Source: Burkholderia sp. BCC0506 (lineage in GTDB: Bacteria > Pseudomonadota > Gammaproteobacteria > Burkholderiales > Burkholderiaceae). Taken from it: a stretch of DNA of 64,000 bases. Position numbers and translations under genes: made by a program. Shown one piece after another: positions 28,220 through 36,460 of the stretch (position 1 is its first letter; every line of letters starts with the position of its first letter). The stretch lies in the NCBI RefSeq assembly GCF_902833145.1, contig NZ_CADFEN010000011.1, positions 186,001 to 250,000 on the forward strand. Reading direction: 5' to 3'. The notes below the pieces were generated by a model, which saw nothing but the letters and a program-made list of their open reading frames with translations, did no database searches and had not been told where the DNA came from.

Positions 28220-28594
28220 ATGCAAGTCCAGGACCTGACAGGCGCGTCGCTGGATTACTGGGTCGCGATCGCGGAAGGTCACGATGCGCCGCGAGCCGAC
28301 GCGTCCGGGTGCACGTCGATCCGCGAACCGGGCGGTGTGCCGACGCCGTTCGCGCCCTCGTCGTCGTGGGCGGACGGCGGCCCGATCGTCGAGCGGCTGC
28401 CGTTTGCCGCGTTCGAGCGCGACGGCGGGCGGGGCGCCTGGCGTGCGGTGCTGCACCGCGCCGTGCCGGCCGCGGGCGAACGCTGCACGTTCAACCAGTC
28501 GGGGCCGACGTTGCTGGTGGCCGCGATGCGCACGCTCGTCGCGTCGACGTTCGGCGACGACGTGCCCGATCTCGAGATGGCGCGGCCGCGCTGA
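28220..28594 (+). CDS. NinX/DUF2591-like small protein
   Basis: 124 aa from the ATG preceded by [26 protein letters not shown], then [17 protein letters not shown] and a C-terminal [23 protein letters not shown] resemble the DUF2591 family typified by phage NinX, whose members are also common as single chromosomal genes in Burkholderia. Function unknown. No other phage gene is nearby, so it is probably a domesticated gene. Convergent with the following sulfonate binding-protein gene. Confidence 0.72.
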   Translation: MQVQDLTGASLDYWVAIAEGHDAPRADASGCTSIREPGGVPTPFAPSSSWADGGPIVERLPFAAFERDGGRGAWRAVLHRAVPAAGERCTFNQSGPTLLVAAMRTLVASTFGDDVPDLEMARPR

Positions 28595-28622
28595 GCGCGC
28601 GTCGCGCCTCGCGTGGCGCCAC

Positions 28623-29609
28623 TCAGGCCGACACGTCCCGGATGGCGATCGACGCGACGTCGACGCGGCGCGGCAGGATCGCGTCCGCCGCCGCACGATC
28701 GGCGACGCGCTGCAGCACGTCGATGTCGGCGCCGCTGAGGCTGCGCTGCGCGAGCGCGGCCCGGCGTGCGATATCGGTGGCCGCATCGGGCGGCAGGCGC
28801 GTGAGCGACGCATAGACGCTCGCGTAGTCGGCCGGGTGCGCGAGCGCCCATTGGCCCGCGCGGGCGAGCCGCGCGAGCACGTCCGCGAGCGCCGCGCGCT
28901 TGCCGCGATCGTCGAGCGTTTCGACCGGCGACGTGAGGAACGCGAGCCCCGAATTGATGCCGCTGCCGTCGCGGACGACACGCGCGCCGCGTCGCACCGC
29001 ATGCCCGTAGTACGGATCGAACGTGGCCCAGATGCCGATCCGCTTCGCCTCGAACGCAGCGAATGCATCGACCGGCAGCACGAAGCGCACCTCGACGTCG
29101 CGCGGCGCGAGCCCGTGTTCGCGCAGCGCGCCGTACAGCTGGTATTGCGAGATGCTGCCGCGCGCCGACGACACGACGACGGTTTGCCCCTTCAGGTCGG
29201 CCACCGAGCGGACCGGCGAGTCCGGCTGCACGACGATGCCGAGCGACGCCGGCGAGCCGACGCGCGTCGCGACGATCCGCAACGACGGATCGCCGAGCGC
29301 GGCCGTCAGCACGGGCAGGTCGCCGGCCGGCGCGAGATCGATCGCGCCCGCGCGCTGCGCTTCGAACAGCGGCGCGGCGCCCTGGAAGTTGGCCCAGCGG
29401 AACCGGTACGGCGTGCCGTCGAGCACGCGCGCGGCTTCGGCGAGCGCACGCAGGCCGCCGGCCTGATCGCCGAGGACGAGCGTGACGCCCGACAGGTCGG
29501 CGCCCGCCGCGCGGGCGGGCGGTGCGAGACCGCCGGCGAGCGGCGCGGCGGCGAGGGCGGCAAGGCGCTGCAGCGTGCGGCGGCGCGCCGTGGCGAAAGA
29601 GTGAGTCAT
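28623..29609 (-). CDS. Aliphatic-sulfonate-type ABC substrate-binding protein (third in the region)
   Basis: 328 aa with a signal carrying ARRRTLQRLAALAAAPLAGG, Tat- or Sec-type. GAIDLAPAGDLPVLTAALGD, VVQPDSPVRSVADLKGQTVVV and GIWATFDPYYGHA are hallmarks of SsuA-like binders. No transport genes adjoin it; like the one at 18432 it may feed the permeases at 25216-26909. Start ATG has GAGGA eleven bases upstream. Ligand unknown. Confidence 0.87.
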   Translation of the reverse strand: MTHSFATARRRTLQRLAALAAAPLAGGLAPPARAAGADLSGVTLVLGDQAGGLRALAEAARVLDGTPYRFRWANFQGAAPLFEAQRAGAIDLAPAGDLPVLTAALGDPSLRIVATRVGSPASLGIVVQPDSPVRSVADLKGQTVVVSSARGSISQYQLYGALREHGLAPRDVEVRFVLPVDAFAAFEAKRIGIWATFDPYYGHAVRRGARVVRDGSGINSGLAFLTSPVETLDDRGKRAALADVLARLARAGQWALAHPADYASVYASLTRLPPDAATDIARRAALAQRSLSGADIDVLQRVADRAAADAILPRRVDVASIAIRDVSA

Positions 29610-29924
29610 CGGCGGCGTGTCCTCGGTGATCCGCGCGCGGATGGCGCGGCTGCCGGGCAGGTTACGGAATCGCTTTCCGGCCGACAAACATCGAATCGTG
29701 AAATGCATATTCGCGCGGCGACGGTGCGCGGCGACCGGCCCCAATGGACGGCCGATGCGCCGACGGTGAGCGGCGTGCCGGCTGTCGTTGCATGCAGGTT
29801 GCTTGCGCAATCGATGCGTGAACGCGCGTGACGTCGCGCACGATCACGATGTCGACGCTCGGGGCGAGCGTTTCGCCGACATGCGGCGGCCGTGCGGATC
29901 GGGCAGGCTCGGCGGCGGCGCCGG
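29610..29924. other. Intergenic stretch upstream of the third sulfonate-type binding-protein gene
   Basis: About 315 bases between two genes on the minus strand. It should hold the promoter of the binding-protein gene. No repeat, hairpin with T tract or small gene could be supported. Confidence 0.5.
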
Positions 29925-31136
29925 TCAGGGCGACTTCGTCGCGATGCGATGGATGCGTGCCGCCTGCGCGACGCGCGCCCGGTGCGACGCATGACAATGC
30001 GTGGCCCGCCTGCGGCGCGTGCGCCGTGTGGGCTCCGGTGGATCGGCGGCGCTCGGCGAGGTTTTTGCGGCGTCCGCCTCGGCCCCGGAAGCGGCAACGG
30101 CGGTAGCGGTGGTAACCGCGGCGACCGCGGCGACCGCGGCGACGGCCGGCAGCCTCGCCTCGGCGTCGAGCCATGCACGCGTCGCTTCCGCGATCAGTCC
30201 GCGCAGCCACCGGCCGCCTTCCGCGCACGATCCCGATTCGTTCCACGTCATCCGGTACACGATGTCCGGCGGCTCGGCAGGCAGCGCGACCGCGGCGAGC
30301 GGCAGCAGCTTCGCGTAGTGTCGCGCGAGCCGGTACGTGGTGGTGAGGATCAGGTCGGTGCGCACCAGCGCATGCGCGGCGAGTTCGAAGTGCGGCAGCG
30401 TGACGGCGATGCGCCGGTGCAGGCCCACGCGTTCGAGCTGCCGGTCGATCGCGCCGGACGCTTCGAGCCACGACGGCGTCGGGCACAGCTGCGGCGCCGC
30501 CACGAACGTGGCGGCCGTCATCGCGCCGCGCCGCGCGAGCGGATGCGTCGTGCGCATCAGGCACACGACGCGGTCGTCGAACAGGTCGTCCTGCCGGAAG
30601 CGCGACTGGCGCGCGGGCCGGTTGTCGATCACGACGTCGAGCTCGCCGTCGGCCAGCGCGCGCTCGTCGTCGAACCCGTCGCCGAGCGGATGAAACACCA
30701 GTTGCGCGTTCGGCGCGCGCTCGCGAAACAGCGCGACGAGCTTCGGCACGAACAGCACGTTCAGGTAGTCGGGGCAGCCGATCCGGTAGGTGCGCACCGA
30801 CGTGCGCGCGTCGAACCTCGGCTGCTGGATGCGGATGAAGTCGATCACGCGCAGCGCGTTGCGCAGCGGCTCGATCAACCGCGCGCCGAACTCGGTCGGC
30901 ACCATCCCGTAGCGGCTGCGCACCAGCAGCGGATCGCCGAGCAGCGTGCGCAGGCGCTTGAGCGCGGCGCTCGTCGCCGGCTGCGACATGTTCAGGCGCA
31001 CGGCCGCGCGCGACACGGTACGCTCGGTCAGCAGCACGAGCAGGATGCGCATCAGTCGTGCATCGAGCACGTCGAGCGCGCCCGCGGCGTCGGACGTGTC
31101 GCGGAGCGGGGCGGCCGGGTCTAGCGGGTCTCGCAT
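29925..31136 (-). CDS. LysR-family regulator with long low-complexity C-terminal tail
   Basis: 403 aa, roughly 100 more than usual. HTH around residues 25-80 (LMRILLVLLTERTVSRAAVRLNMSQPATSAALKRLR), effector domain to about residue 320. The remainder is Ala/Val/Arg-rich (VAAVAAVAAVTTATAVAA, then a basic His/Arg stretch) and partly coded by a tandem 9-base repeat; it may be a read-through extension with no fold. It is upstream of and on the same strand as none of the catabolic genes: the racemase and permease lie at 31198-33483, reading the same way towards it, so it is the distal gene of a likely operon and their candidate regulator. Confidence 0.85.
   Translation of the reverse strand: MRDPLDPAAPLRDTSDAAGALDVLDARLMRILLVLLTERTVSRAAVRLNMSQPATSAALKRLRTLLGDPLLVRSRYGMVPTEFGARLIEPLRNALRVIDFIRIQQPRFDARTSVRTYRIGCPDYLNVLFVPKLVALFRERAPNAQLVFHPLGDGFDDERALADGELDVVIDNRPARQSRFRQDDLFDDRVVCLMRTTHPLARRGAMTAATFVAAPQLCPTPSWLEASGAIDRQLERVGLHRRIAVTLPHFELAAHALVRTDLILTTTYRLARHYAKLLPLAAVALPAEPPDIVYRMTWNESGSCAEGGRWLRGLIAEATRAWLDAEARLPAVAAVAAVAAVTTATAVAASGAEADAAKTSPSAADPPEPTRRTRRRRATHCHASHRARVAQAARIHRIATKSP
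30115..30141. repeat. Tandem 9-base repeat (ACCGCGGCG) x3 inside the LysR tail
   Basis: Three exact copies of ACCGCGGCG, followed by imperfect ones, encode the Val-Ala-Ala repeats of the regulator's tail on the minus strand. The unit is a multiple of three, so copy-number changes would keep the frame. Confidence 0.8.
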
Positions 31137-31197
31137 GGCGATACGCGTCCCGGCGATACGGGGCGTGCGCGCGGCGCGGCAGCCGGCCGGCGGCCCG

Positions 31198-31926
31198 TCA
31201 TCGTGCGAAGGTGCCCGGCCAGCCGACGATCCGCTTCGGGCGCGGCGGCGCATACGTGCGGACCTTCGACGTCTTCAGCTTCAGGCGCACCAGCGACTCG
31301 GCGAGCGCGACCGCGGCCGATACGCCGTCGACGACCGGCACGCCCATGCATTCCTCGATCTGCCGGTCGAGCCCGGCCATTCCGCCGCAGCCGAGGCAGA
31401 TCACTTCCGCGTGGTCGTCCTTCACCGCGCGCTGCGCCTCGCCGACGATCGACTCGATCGCGCGGGCCGGATTCTCCTCGAGTTCCAGCACCGCGAGGCC
31501 GCTCGCGCGCACCGACGCGCAGCGCGCATCGAGCCCGGCGAGCTTCAGGCGATCCTCGATCAGCGGCACCGTGCGGTCGAGCGTCGTGACGACCGAGTAG
31601 CGATGGCCGAGCAGCATCGCGACGCTCGCGGCCGCTTCGGTGATGTCGACGACGGGCACCGTCAGCAGTTCCTGCAGCCCTTCGCGGCCATGCTCGCCGT
31701 AGCCGGCCTGGATCACCGCGTCGTACGGTTCGTCGTAGCTCGACACGCGATCCATCACGGCGATCGCCGCGAGGTAGCTTTCGAAGTTGCCTTCGACCGA
31801 CTCCGCGCCGAAGCGCGGCGTGAGTCCGACGATCTCCGTGCCGGGCGACGCGGCGGCTTGCGCCTGCGCGGCGATCGCGTCGGTGATCGATGCGGTCGTG
31901 TTGACGTTGACTACCAGGATCCTCAT
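31198..31926 (-). CDS. Asp/Glu/hydantoin racemase family protein
   Basis: 242 aa, GGAGTCACCG before ATG. Begins RILVVNVNTTASITDAI, the common N terminus of hydantoin and allantoin racemases. Those enzymes use two cysteines; the second is present in CLGCGGMAGL near residue 178, but the first, normally in ACFGDPG, is replaced: here AGYGEHG. It may be a racemase with another base, or a related non-racemase. It is followed by LysR and preceded by an NCS1 permease 22 bases away, a setting for uptake and use of a hydantoin or similar ring compound. Confidence 0.85.
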   Translation of the reverse strand: MRILVVNVNTTASITDAIAAQAQAAASPGTEIVGLTPRFGAESVEGNFESYLAAIAVMDRVSSYDEPYDAVIQAGYGEHGREGLQELLTVPVVDITEAAASVAMLLGHRYSVVTTLDRTVPLIEDRLKLAGLDARCASVRASGLAVLELEENPARAIESIVGEAQRAVKDDHAEVICLGCGGMAGLDRQIEECMGVPVVDGVSAAVALAESLVRLKLKTSKVRTYAPPRPKRIVGWPGTFAR

Positions 31927-31947
31927 CGGTGACTCCGTATGCGTGTG

Positions 31948-33483
31948 TCAGTGTTGCGCGCAGGCGACCGCGATGTGTTCGCCCGAACGCGCTTCGTAGT
32001 GCCGTTTGCGATCGGCCAGCAGCCAGTACACGCTGCCGGCGATCGCGGCGCCGAGCAGCCACGAGAAGGGCGTCATCGCGCCGAAGGCCGGCACGACGGC
32101 GAGCGTGATCGAGATCAGCGCGGACGGCGCGAGTGCCGCGAGCGCCTTGCGGTTCACGCCGCGCGTGTAGAAGTACGTGCCCGTCGGCGCTTCGGTATAG
32201 AGATCGGGCACGTTCACGCGCTGCTTGCGCACGAGCCAGTAGTCGACCGTGATGATCCCGTACAGCGGGCCGAGCAGCGCGCCGAGGCCGGACAGGAAAT
32301 AGACGATCACGATCGGGCTGTTGTACAGGTTCCACGGCAGGATCAGCACGGCGATCGTCGCGCTGATCAGGCCCGCGCGGCGAAACGACAGGCGGTGCGG
32401 CGCGAGGCTCGTCAGCACGAAGGCCGGCGCGACGAAGTTCGCCATGATGTTCACGGCCACCGTCACGATCAGGAACGCGAGGCAGCCGAGCACGAGGAAC
32501 AGCTTGTTCGGCACCGTTGCGATGATTTCCGTCGGGCTGTGGATGATCTGGCCGTTCAGCTTGAACTGCGCACCCGCCAGCACGAAGCTGATCGTCGCGA
32601 ATACCAGGATGTTGACCGGCAGGCCCCAGAAGTTGCCGACGCGAACCGTCTTCGCGCTCGGCGACGAACGGGCGAAATCGCAGAAGTTGAGCACCAGCGT
32701 GCCGTAGATCGCGAGCCACAGCGAGCCGCCCGCGAAGATTTCGGTCCACATCTTCAGGCCCGTCATCGGCTTGCCGATCGACATCGCGAGATGGCCGCCG
32801 GTGCGGCTGAACATCCACGCGGCGAGCGACAGCGTCGTGACGAGGATCACCGGGCCGGCGAGGCCCTCGTACTTGCGAACCATCTCCATCCCGTACGTGA
32901 GGATGCCGATCTGCACGAGCCAGATCGCGACGAACGTGATCCAGCCGAGCGTCGACAACCCGAGGATCGCGTTCTGGTCGAATGCGGCGAGGCCCGGCCA
33001 GATCGCGGTGAGCAGCACGCGCAGCACGACGGACGCGAGATAGGTCTGGATCCCGAACCATGCAATCGCGATCACCGCGCGGATCATCGCGGGCAGCATC
33101 GCGCCGTAGATGCCGAAGCTCATCCGGCTGATCACCGGGAACGGCACGCCGGTCTTCTGGCCCATGTAGCCGGTGAGGTTCATGAAGCCGTACACGAGCA
33201 CCGCACCGATCGCGAGCGCGGCAAGCATCTGCCAGCCCGACAGGCCGAGCGCGAACAGCCCGATCGCGAACGAGTAGTTCGCGATGTTGTGCACGTCGTT
33301 GGTCCAGAGCGCAAAGATGCTGTAGCGGCCCCAGGTGCGGCCTTCGGCCCGGGTCGGCGCGAGGTCGGGGTTGTGCAGCCGCGGGCTCGGCGCGGGATCG
33401 CGCGCGGCCGTGTCGGTTCGATGCGATGCGTCGTCATCCGCGCCGGGCCCGAGGCCCGCGCGGTGGATGGCTTCCAGTTGCAC
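31948..33483 (-). CDS. NCS1 family permease (hydantoin/allantoin/nucleobase type)
   Basis: 511 aa from a GTG at 33483, preferred over the ATG 18 bases upstream because GGAG stands eight bases before the GTG while nothing precedes the ATG. About 12 membrane helices; TM1 NDVHNIANYSFAIGLFALGLSGWQ, GVPFPVISRMSFGIYGA, NFCDFARSSPS and GPLYGIITVDYWLVRK are the family marks (Mhp1, PucI, FurE-like). It imports a nucleobase, allantoin or hydantoin with sodium or protons. First gene of the operon with the racemase-like gene. Confidence 0.9.
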   Translation of the reverse strand: MQLEAIHRAGLGPGADDDASHRTDTAARDPAPSPRLHNPDLAPTRAEGRTWGRYSIFALWTNDVHNIANYSFAIGLFALGLSGWQMLAALAIGAVLVYGFMNLTGYMGQKTGVPFPVISRMSFGIYGAMLPAMIRAVIAIAWFGIQTYLASVVLRVLLTAIWPGLAAFDQNAILGLSTLGWITFVAIWLVQIGILTYGMEMVRKYEGLAGPVILVTTLSLAAWMFSRTGGHLAMSIGKPMTGLKMWTEIFAGGSLWLAIYGTLVLNFCDFARSSPSAKTVRVGNFWGLPVNILVFATISFVLAGAQFKLNGQIIHSPTEIIATVPNKLFLVLGCLAFLIVTVAVNIMANFVAPAFVLTSLAPHRLSFRRAGLISATIAVLILPWNLYNSPIVIVYFLSGLGALLGPLYGIITVDYWLVRKQRVNVPDLYTEAPTGTYFYTRGVNRKALAALAPSALISITLAVVPAFGAMTPFSWLLGAAIAGSVYWLLADRKRHYEARSGEHIAVACAQH

Positions 33484-33733
33484 GCCGTTGTCTCCTTCCA
33501 TGTGCGGGGCGCGAAACCCGCCGCGTGTGTACGCGGCGCGGGCCCGGCCGCCGTGGACGTTATGTCTCGGATTTGTTCGCGAGTATGGGCGGCGGGCCCG
33601 GCGATGGGAAATTAAATATTCGGCTGGGCGTCATTCGAAAAACGAATGGAGCGCGTGCGGCCGAGGCGGCCGGGGGCGGCACGCAAATTGCGAATCAACG
33701 GGTTCCATCCACATCGACATCAGCGGAGGTGTC

Positions 33734-33994
33734 ATGCAGCGATATTCATTTCGTCACGTATCGCGAGCCGTCTTCGCCGGGATCCTGATCGCGGGCCTGG
33801 CGGCGGGTGCGGGCTGTCAGAAGAAGAGCGAGAACGACACCGGCACCGGTGCGAGCGCCACGGGCGGCATGTCGCCCGCGCCTTCCACCGCGCCGTCGGG
33901 CACGCCGAGCAGCGGGGCCGCCGGCGGCAGCGGCGACACCGGTGCGAGCCTGCCGGGCGCGGCTTCCGCGCCAGGCGGCGCGAGCGGCGGCTGA
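33734..33994 (+). CDS. Small Gly/Ser/Thr-rich secreted protein, possible lipoprotein
   Basis: 86 aa, GGAGG before the ATG. Signal peptide FAGILIAGLAAGAGCQKK ends at a cysteine followed by lysines, as in a lipoprotein, although the residues before the Cys do not make an ideal lipobox. The mature 60 residues are low-complexity Gly, Ser, Thr, Ala and Pro with no fold. Such small disordered lipoproteins are common and unassigned in Burkholderia. Confidence 0.6.
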   Translation: MQRYSFRHVSRAVFAGILIAGLAAGAGCQKKSENDTGTGASATGGMSPAPSTAPSGTPSSGAAGGSGDTGASLPGAASAPGGASGG

Positions 33995-34015
33995 CGGGCG
34001 GTCGGGGCGCCGAGG

Positions 34016-34041
34016 CGGACGGCGCGTCGGCGCGCCGTCCG
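34016..34041. terminator. Strong hairpin after the small lipoprotein gene
   Basis: CGGACGGCGCG and CGCGCCGTCCG make an 11-base-pair stem with a TCGG tetraloop 22 bases after the stop. No T tract follows, so it may act as a 3' stabiliser or a weak terminator. Confidence 0.4.
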
Positions 34042-34191
34042 TCGCCGAGGGGCCGTGCCGACCGGCACGCGCGCCGGAGGGCGCGCGTGCGCGGCCGCGC
34101 GCATGAAAGATTTGCAAGGACCGTTGTAGCGATTTCCGGCCCGGCGGCGCCGGTGTGATGCCGGCGTCCGCCGGCCGGCCAAGGAGGTGCG

Positions 34192-34743
34192 ATGCAGAAC
34201 GCGGAATCGAACCCTACCCCGGAAAAGCAGCGGGAACAGATCGAGAAGAGCCCGGTGAAGACGCCGGCGGCCGGCGACATGCCCGACGCGGCAACCCAGG
34301 CGGCGCAGGTCGCGCGGCGTCCGCTGACGCCCGAGGCCGTCGCCGGGAAAATGCCGACCGGGCTGCCGGCGATCGACGTCGACGCGCATGCGGTCGACAG
34401 CGGCGATCCGGTACGCCGGGCGGCCGGCCGGATCGTCACGCTGGACAACGCGAACATGGCGATGACCGACAACACGGTCGACGTCGACGGCAAGGGCATG
34501 GAGGCGCGCACCGGCGCGTCGGAGCTGCAGGACAACGTGATCTATTCGAACGCGTCGCTCGACGAGGCGGTCGATACGCCCGACGAAGGGCTCGGCGGGA
34601 TCGAGAGCCGGCCATCCGGCAACATGCCGCAGATCGCGACGCGGCCGGGCTGGCGCGTGCGCCATGTCGGCGACGTCGATATCGAGCACGGCGACGGCAC
34701 GCGTGCCGAGCACGTGATCTGCCTCGAGCGGTCCGACGACTGA
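34192..34743 (+). CDS. DUF3005-like hypothetical protein
   Basis: 183 aa, AAGGAGGT before the ATG. Hydrophilic, no signal or membrane segment. The central part (TDNTVDVDGKGMEARTGASELQDNVIYSNASLDEA) and the end (GGIESRPSGNMPQIATRPGW) resemble the Burkholderia-restricted DUF3005 family, a recollection that should be verified. Function unknown. It ends 10 bases before a perfect 16-base-pair terminator hairpin shared with the convergent gene. Confidence 0.65.
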   Translation: MQNAESNPTPEKQREQIEKSPVKTPAAGDMPDAATQAAQVARRPLTPEAVAGKMPTGLPAIDVDAHAVDSGDPVRRAAGRIVTLDNANMAMTDNTVDVDGKGMEARTGASELQDNVIYSNASLDEAVDTPDEGLGGIESRPSGNMPQIATRPGWRVRHVGDVDIEHGDGTRAEHVICLERSDD

Positions 34744-34753
34744 GGCGGGCGCC

Positions 34754-34800
34754 GACGCGCGGCGGCCGGAGCGAGTCGCACCGGCCGCCGCGCGTCGTTT
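34754..34800. terminator. Bidirectional terminator with a perfect 16-base-pair stem
   Basis: 34754-34769 is the exact inverted complement of 34781-34796, separated by 11 bases, followed by GTTT. It lies between convergent genes ending at 34743 and 34808 and should stop transcription from both. Confidence 0.7.
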
Positions 34801-34807
34801 CCGGCCC

Positions 34808-35569
34808 TTACTGCGGCCCGAGTTCCTGCGCGGACGTATCGGCGTCGTTGCCCTGCGCGACGAGCACGTGGATGTCGTTCGGCGTCACGTCGCCGACCCC
34901 GCCCGACGGAATCGTCAGGAGCAGCCAGTCGGCATTGTTGCCGATGCTGACCGGCGCGGTCTTGAGGATGGGCGACTTGCTGCCGGCCGTCGTGACGACC
35001 ACCTGGTACGTGCCGCCGTTCAGGTAGACGGAATCCTGCGTCGTGGCCGGTACGGCGTTCTGGTAGGCGGCGCCGGCCATCGTCGGGCTGACCGTCGTGA
35101 TGTCGGTGCCCGGCGCCACGACGTACACGTCGACGTTCTGCGCGTTCGGCGATGCGTTGAAGCTGCGCACGCGCGCCTTGTCCGACAGCAGGCCCTTGTC
35201 GTACGGATCGTCGATCACCGAGATCAGCGACGTCGTGCTCGGCAGCGCGATCGTCGTGTAATGGTGACCGTTCGCCGCGCTGAACGATTGAGAGGCGACG
35301 GTCGTGGTCGTGCCCGATACGTCGTAGCTCGCGTTCTGCGTGCCCGAATCGATGTCGTGATAGCGCGTCACGCCCTTGTAGGCGACGCCCGACTGATCGA
35401 TCTTCGCATTCAGGTAGTAGTCGAGGTTCGGGCCGGCCGGCACCGCGTTGATGAAGCGCGCCTGCGGCTTCGAGATGCCGAGTACGGTGCCGGCGTCGTC
35501 GCCGCCGCCGCACGCTGTGAGCACGGAAATGACCGAGCACAGGGCCACTATCGTTCGTATTGATTTCAT
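34808..35569 (-). CDS. DUF4397 lipoprotein
   Basis: 253 aa. Signal with lipobox SVLTAC and a CGGG start after cleavage, so an outer- or inner-membrane lipoprotein. Two DUF4397-like beta repeats: ARFINAVPAGPNLDYYLNAK and, near residue 118, VRSFNASPNAQNVDVYVVAPG, with the family's 'R-x-x-NASP..DVYV' pattern. Ends with a beta strand region and QELGPQ. GAGAGGA precedes the ATG. The role of these extracytoplasmic domains is unknown. Confidence 0.82.
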   Translation of the reverse strand: MKSIRTIVALCSVISVLTACGGGDDAGTVLGISKPQARFINAVPAGPNLDYYLNAKIDQSGVAYKGVTRYHDIDSGTQNASYDVSGTTTTVASQSFSAANGHHYTTIALPSTTSLISVIDDPYDKGLLSDKARVRSFNASPNAQNVDVYVVAPGTDITTVSPTMAGAAYQNAVPATTQDSVYLNGGTYQVVVTTAGSKSPILKTAPVSIGNNADWLLLTIPSGGVGDVTPNDIHVLVAQGNDADTSAQELGPQ

Positions 35570-36012
35570 GTCGTCCTCTCGTTCAGGAAACCTGCATTGC
35601 GATGCGGGACCGCCGCGCGAAGGATCGCGCGGAGCGCAGCGCCGGTTGGAAGGAAGATGGCTGTCCGCCGGATGGCGGGCGCAGGAATGGTGCAAGCGAT
35701 GTGCCTGTACGGAGACAGAGGCCGGCGAACGGCGGTGCTGGGCGCGGGATGGCGCGCGGTGCGGCGGGGGCGGACTGTACGATCGACGCGGTTGTAAAAA
35801 CGCGCATCCGTGCGCTATGCGCCGGCCAGGGCGAAATGACCTGCCCGCCGAAAAAGATCGCCGACGATGGCTGTAAATCTTGCCTGATTCGGCCATCGTT
35901 TAACCATTCGAAACAATGTGTTCACCGAAAGGGGCATGATCTCCGGCGATCGAGCAGGCATACTGACGCCTATGTTGCTCAATGCACGTCGACCGGCGTG
36001 CGCTTGCCCTCC
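35570..36012. other. Divergent intergenic region between two lipoprotein genes
   Basis: 443 bases, AT-richer near 35870-35990. It probably carries promoters for the DUF4397 gene and for the small lipoprotein at 36013. The ORFs running through it lack ribosome-binding sites and read as shadow. Confidence 0.5.
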
Positions 36013-36345
36013 ATGTCCATTCCAGTCTCTTTTCGAACCCTGCGATGGTTGACCATTGCGGCTGCTGCATGCTTGCTCGCCGCATGTTCGACTGCTTCCG
36101 ACGTGACCGCGACGTCGAACCCGAACGTGTTCACCGTGACGACGCGCACGGTCGGCGTGTCGACGACGTGGGCCGATGCCCACGAGAAGGCCGTCAGCGA
36201 AGCCACCCACTACTGCACGCAGCGCGGGATGCGCGCGAGCGTGAAGCAGGAGTCGGTGACCGGCGGCCGCCGCATCGACGCCCGCTCCGAGCTCGCGTTC
36301 GAGTGCCATCCGACCTTCGAGACGGCGTCGAACCCGCGCGGTTGA
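36013..36345 (+). CDS. Small putative lipoprotein
   Basis: 110 aa. Signal peptide WLTIAAAACLLAACSTA with a clear LAAC lipobox. Mature region VFTVTTRTVGVSTTWADAHEKAVSEATHYCTQRGMRASV ... RSELAFECHP has two cysteines likely paired and looks like a small alpha/beta domain found in other short Burkholderia lipoproteins. Function unknown. The start has no obvious ribosome-binding site. A terminator hairpin follows directly. Confidence 0.75.
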   Translation: MSIPVSFRTLRWLTIAAAACLLAACSTASDVTATSNPNVFTVTTRTVGVSTTWADAHEKAVSEATHYCTQRGMRASVKQESVTGGRRIDARSELAFECHPTFETASNPRG

Positions 36346-36351
36346 CCGACC

Positions 36352-36376
36352 GGCGGCATGGCGATGCCGCCTGCGT
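36352..36376 (+). terminator. Rho-independent terminator after the small lipoprotein gene
   Basis: GGCGGCAT and ATGCCGCC form an eight-base-pair stem with a GGCG loop seven bases after the stop codon, followed by TGCGTTTT. Confidence 0.65.
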
Positions 36377-36401
36377 TTTCCTTCCCCCGCATGCAAACCG
36401 A

Positions 36402-36430
36402 CCCGCGATGCCGTACCGGCGCATCGCGGG
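36402..36430 (-). terminator. Terminator hairpin after mmsB
   Basis: CCCGCGATGC and GCATCGCGGG, exact complements with a nine-base loop, lie 31 bases beyond the mmsB stop on the minus strand; read that way, GGTTTGC follows. Likely the end of the mmsA-mmsB transcript. Confidence 0.55.
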
Positions 36431-36460
36431 TCGGCGCACGTCCGCCGTCGGCGGGGCGCG

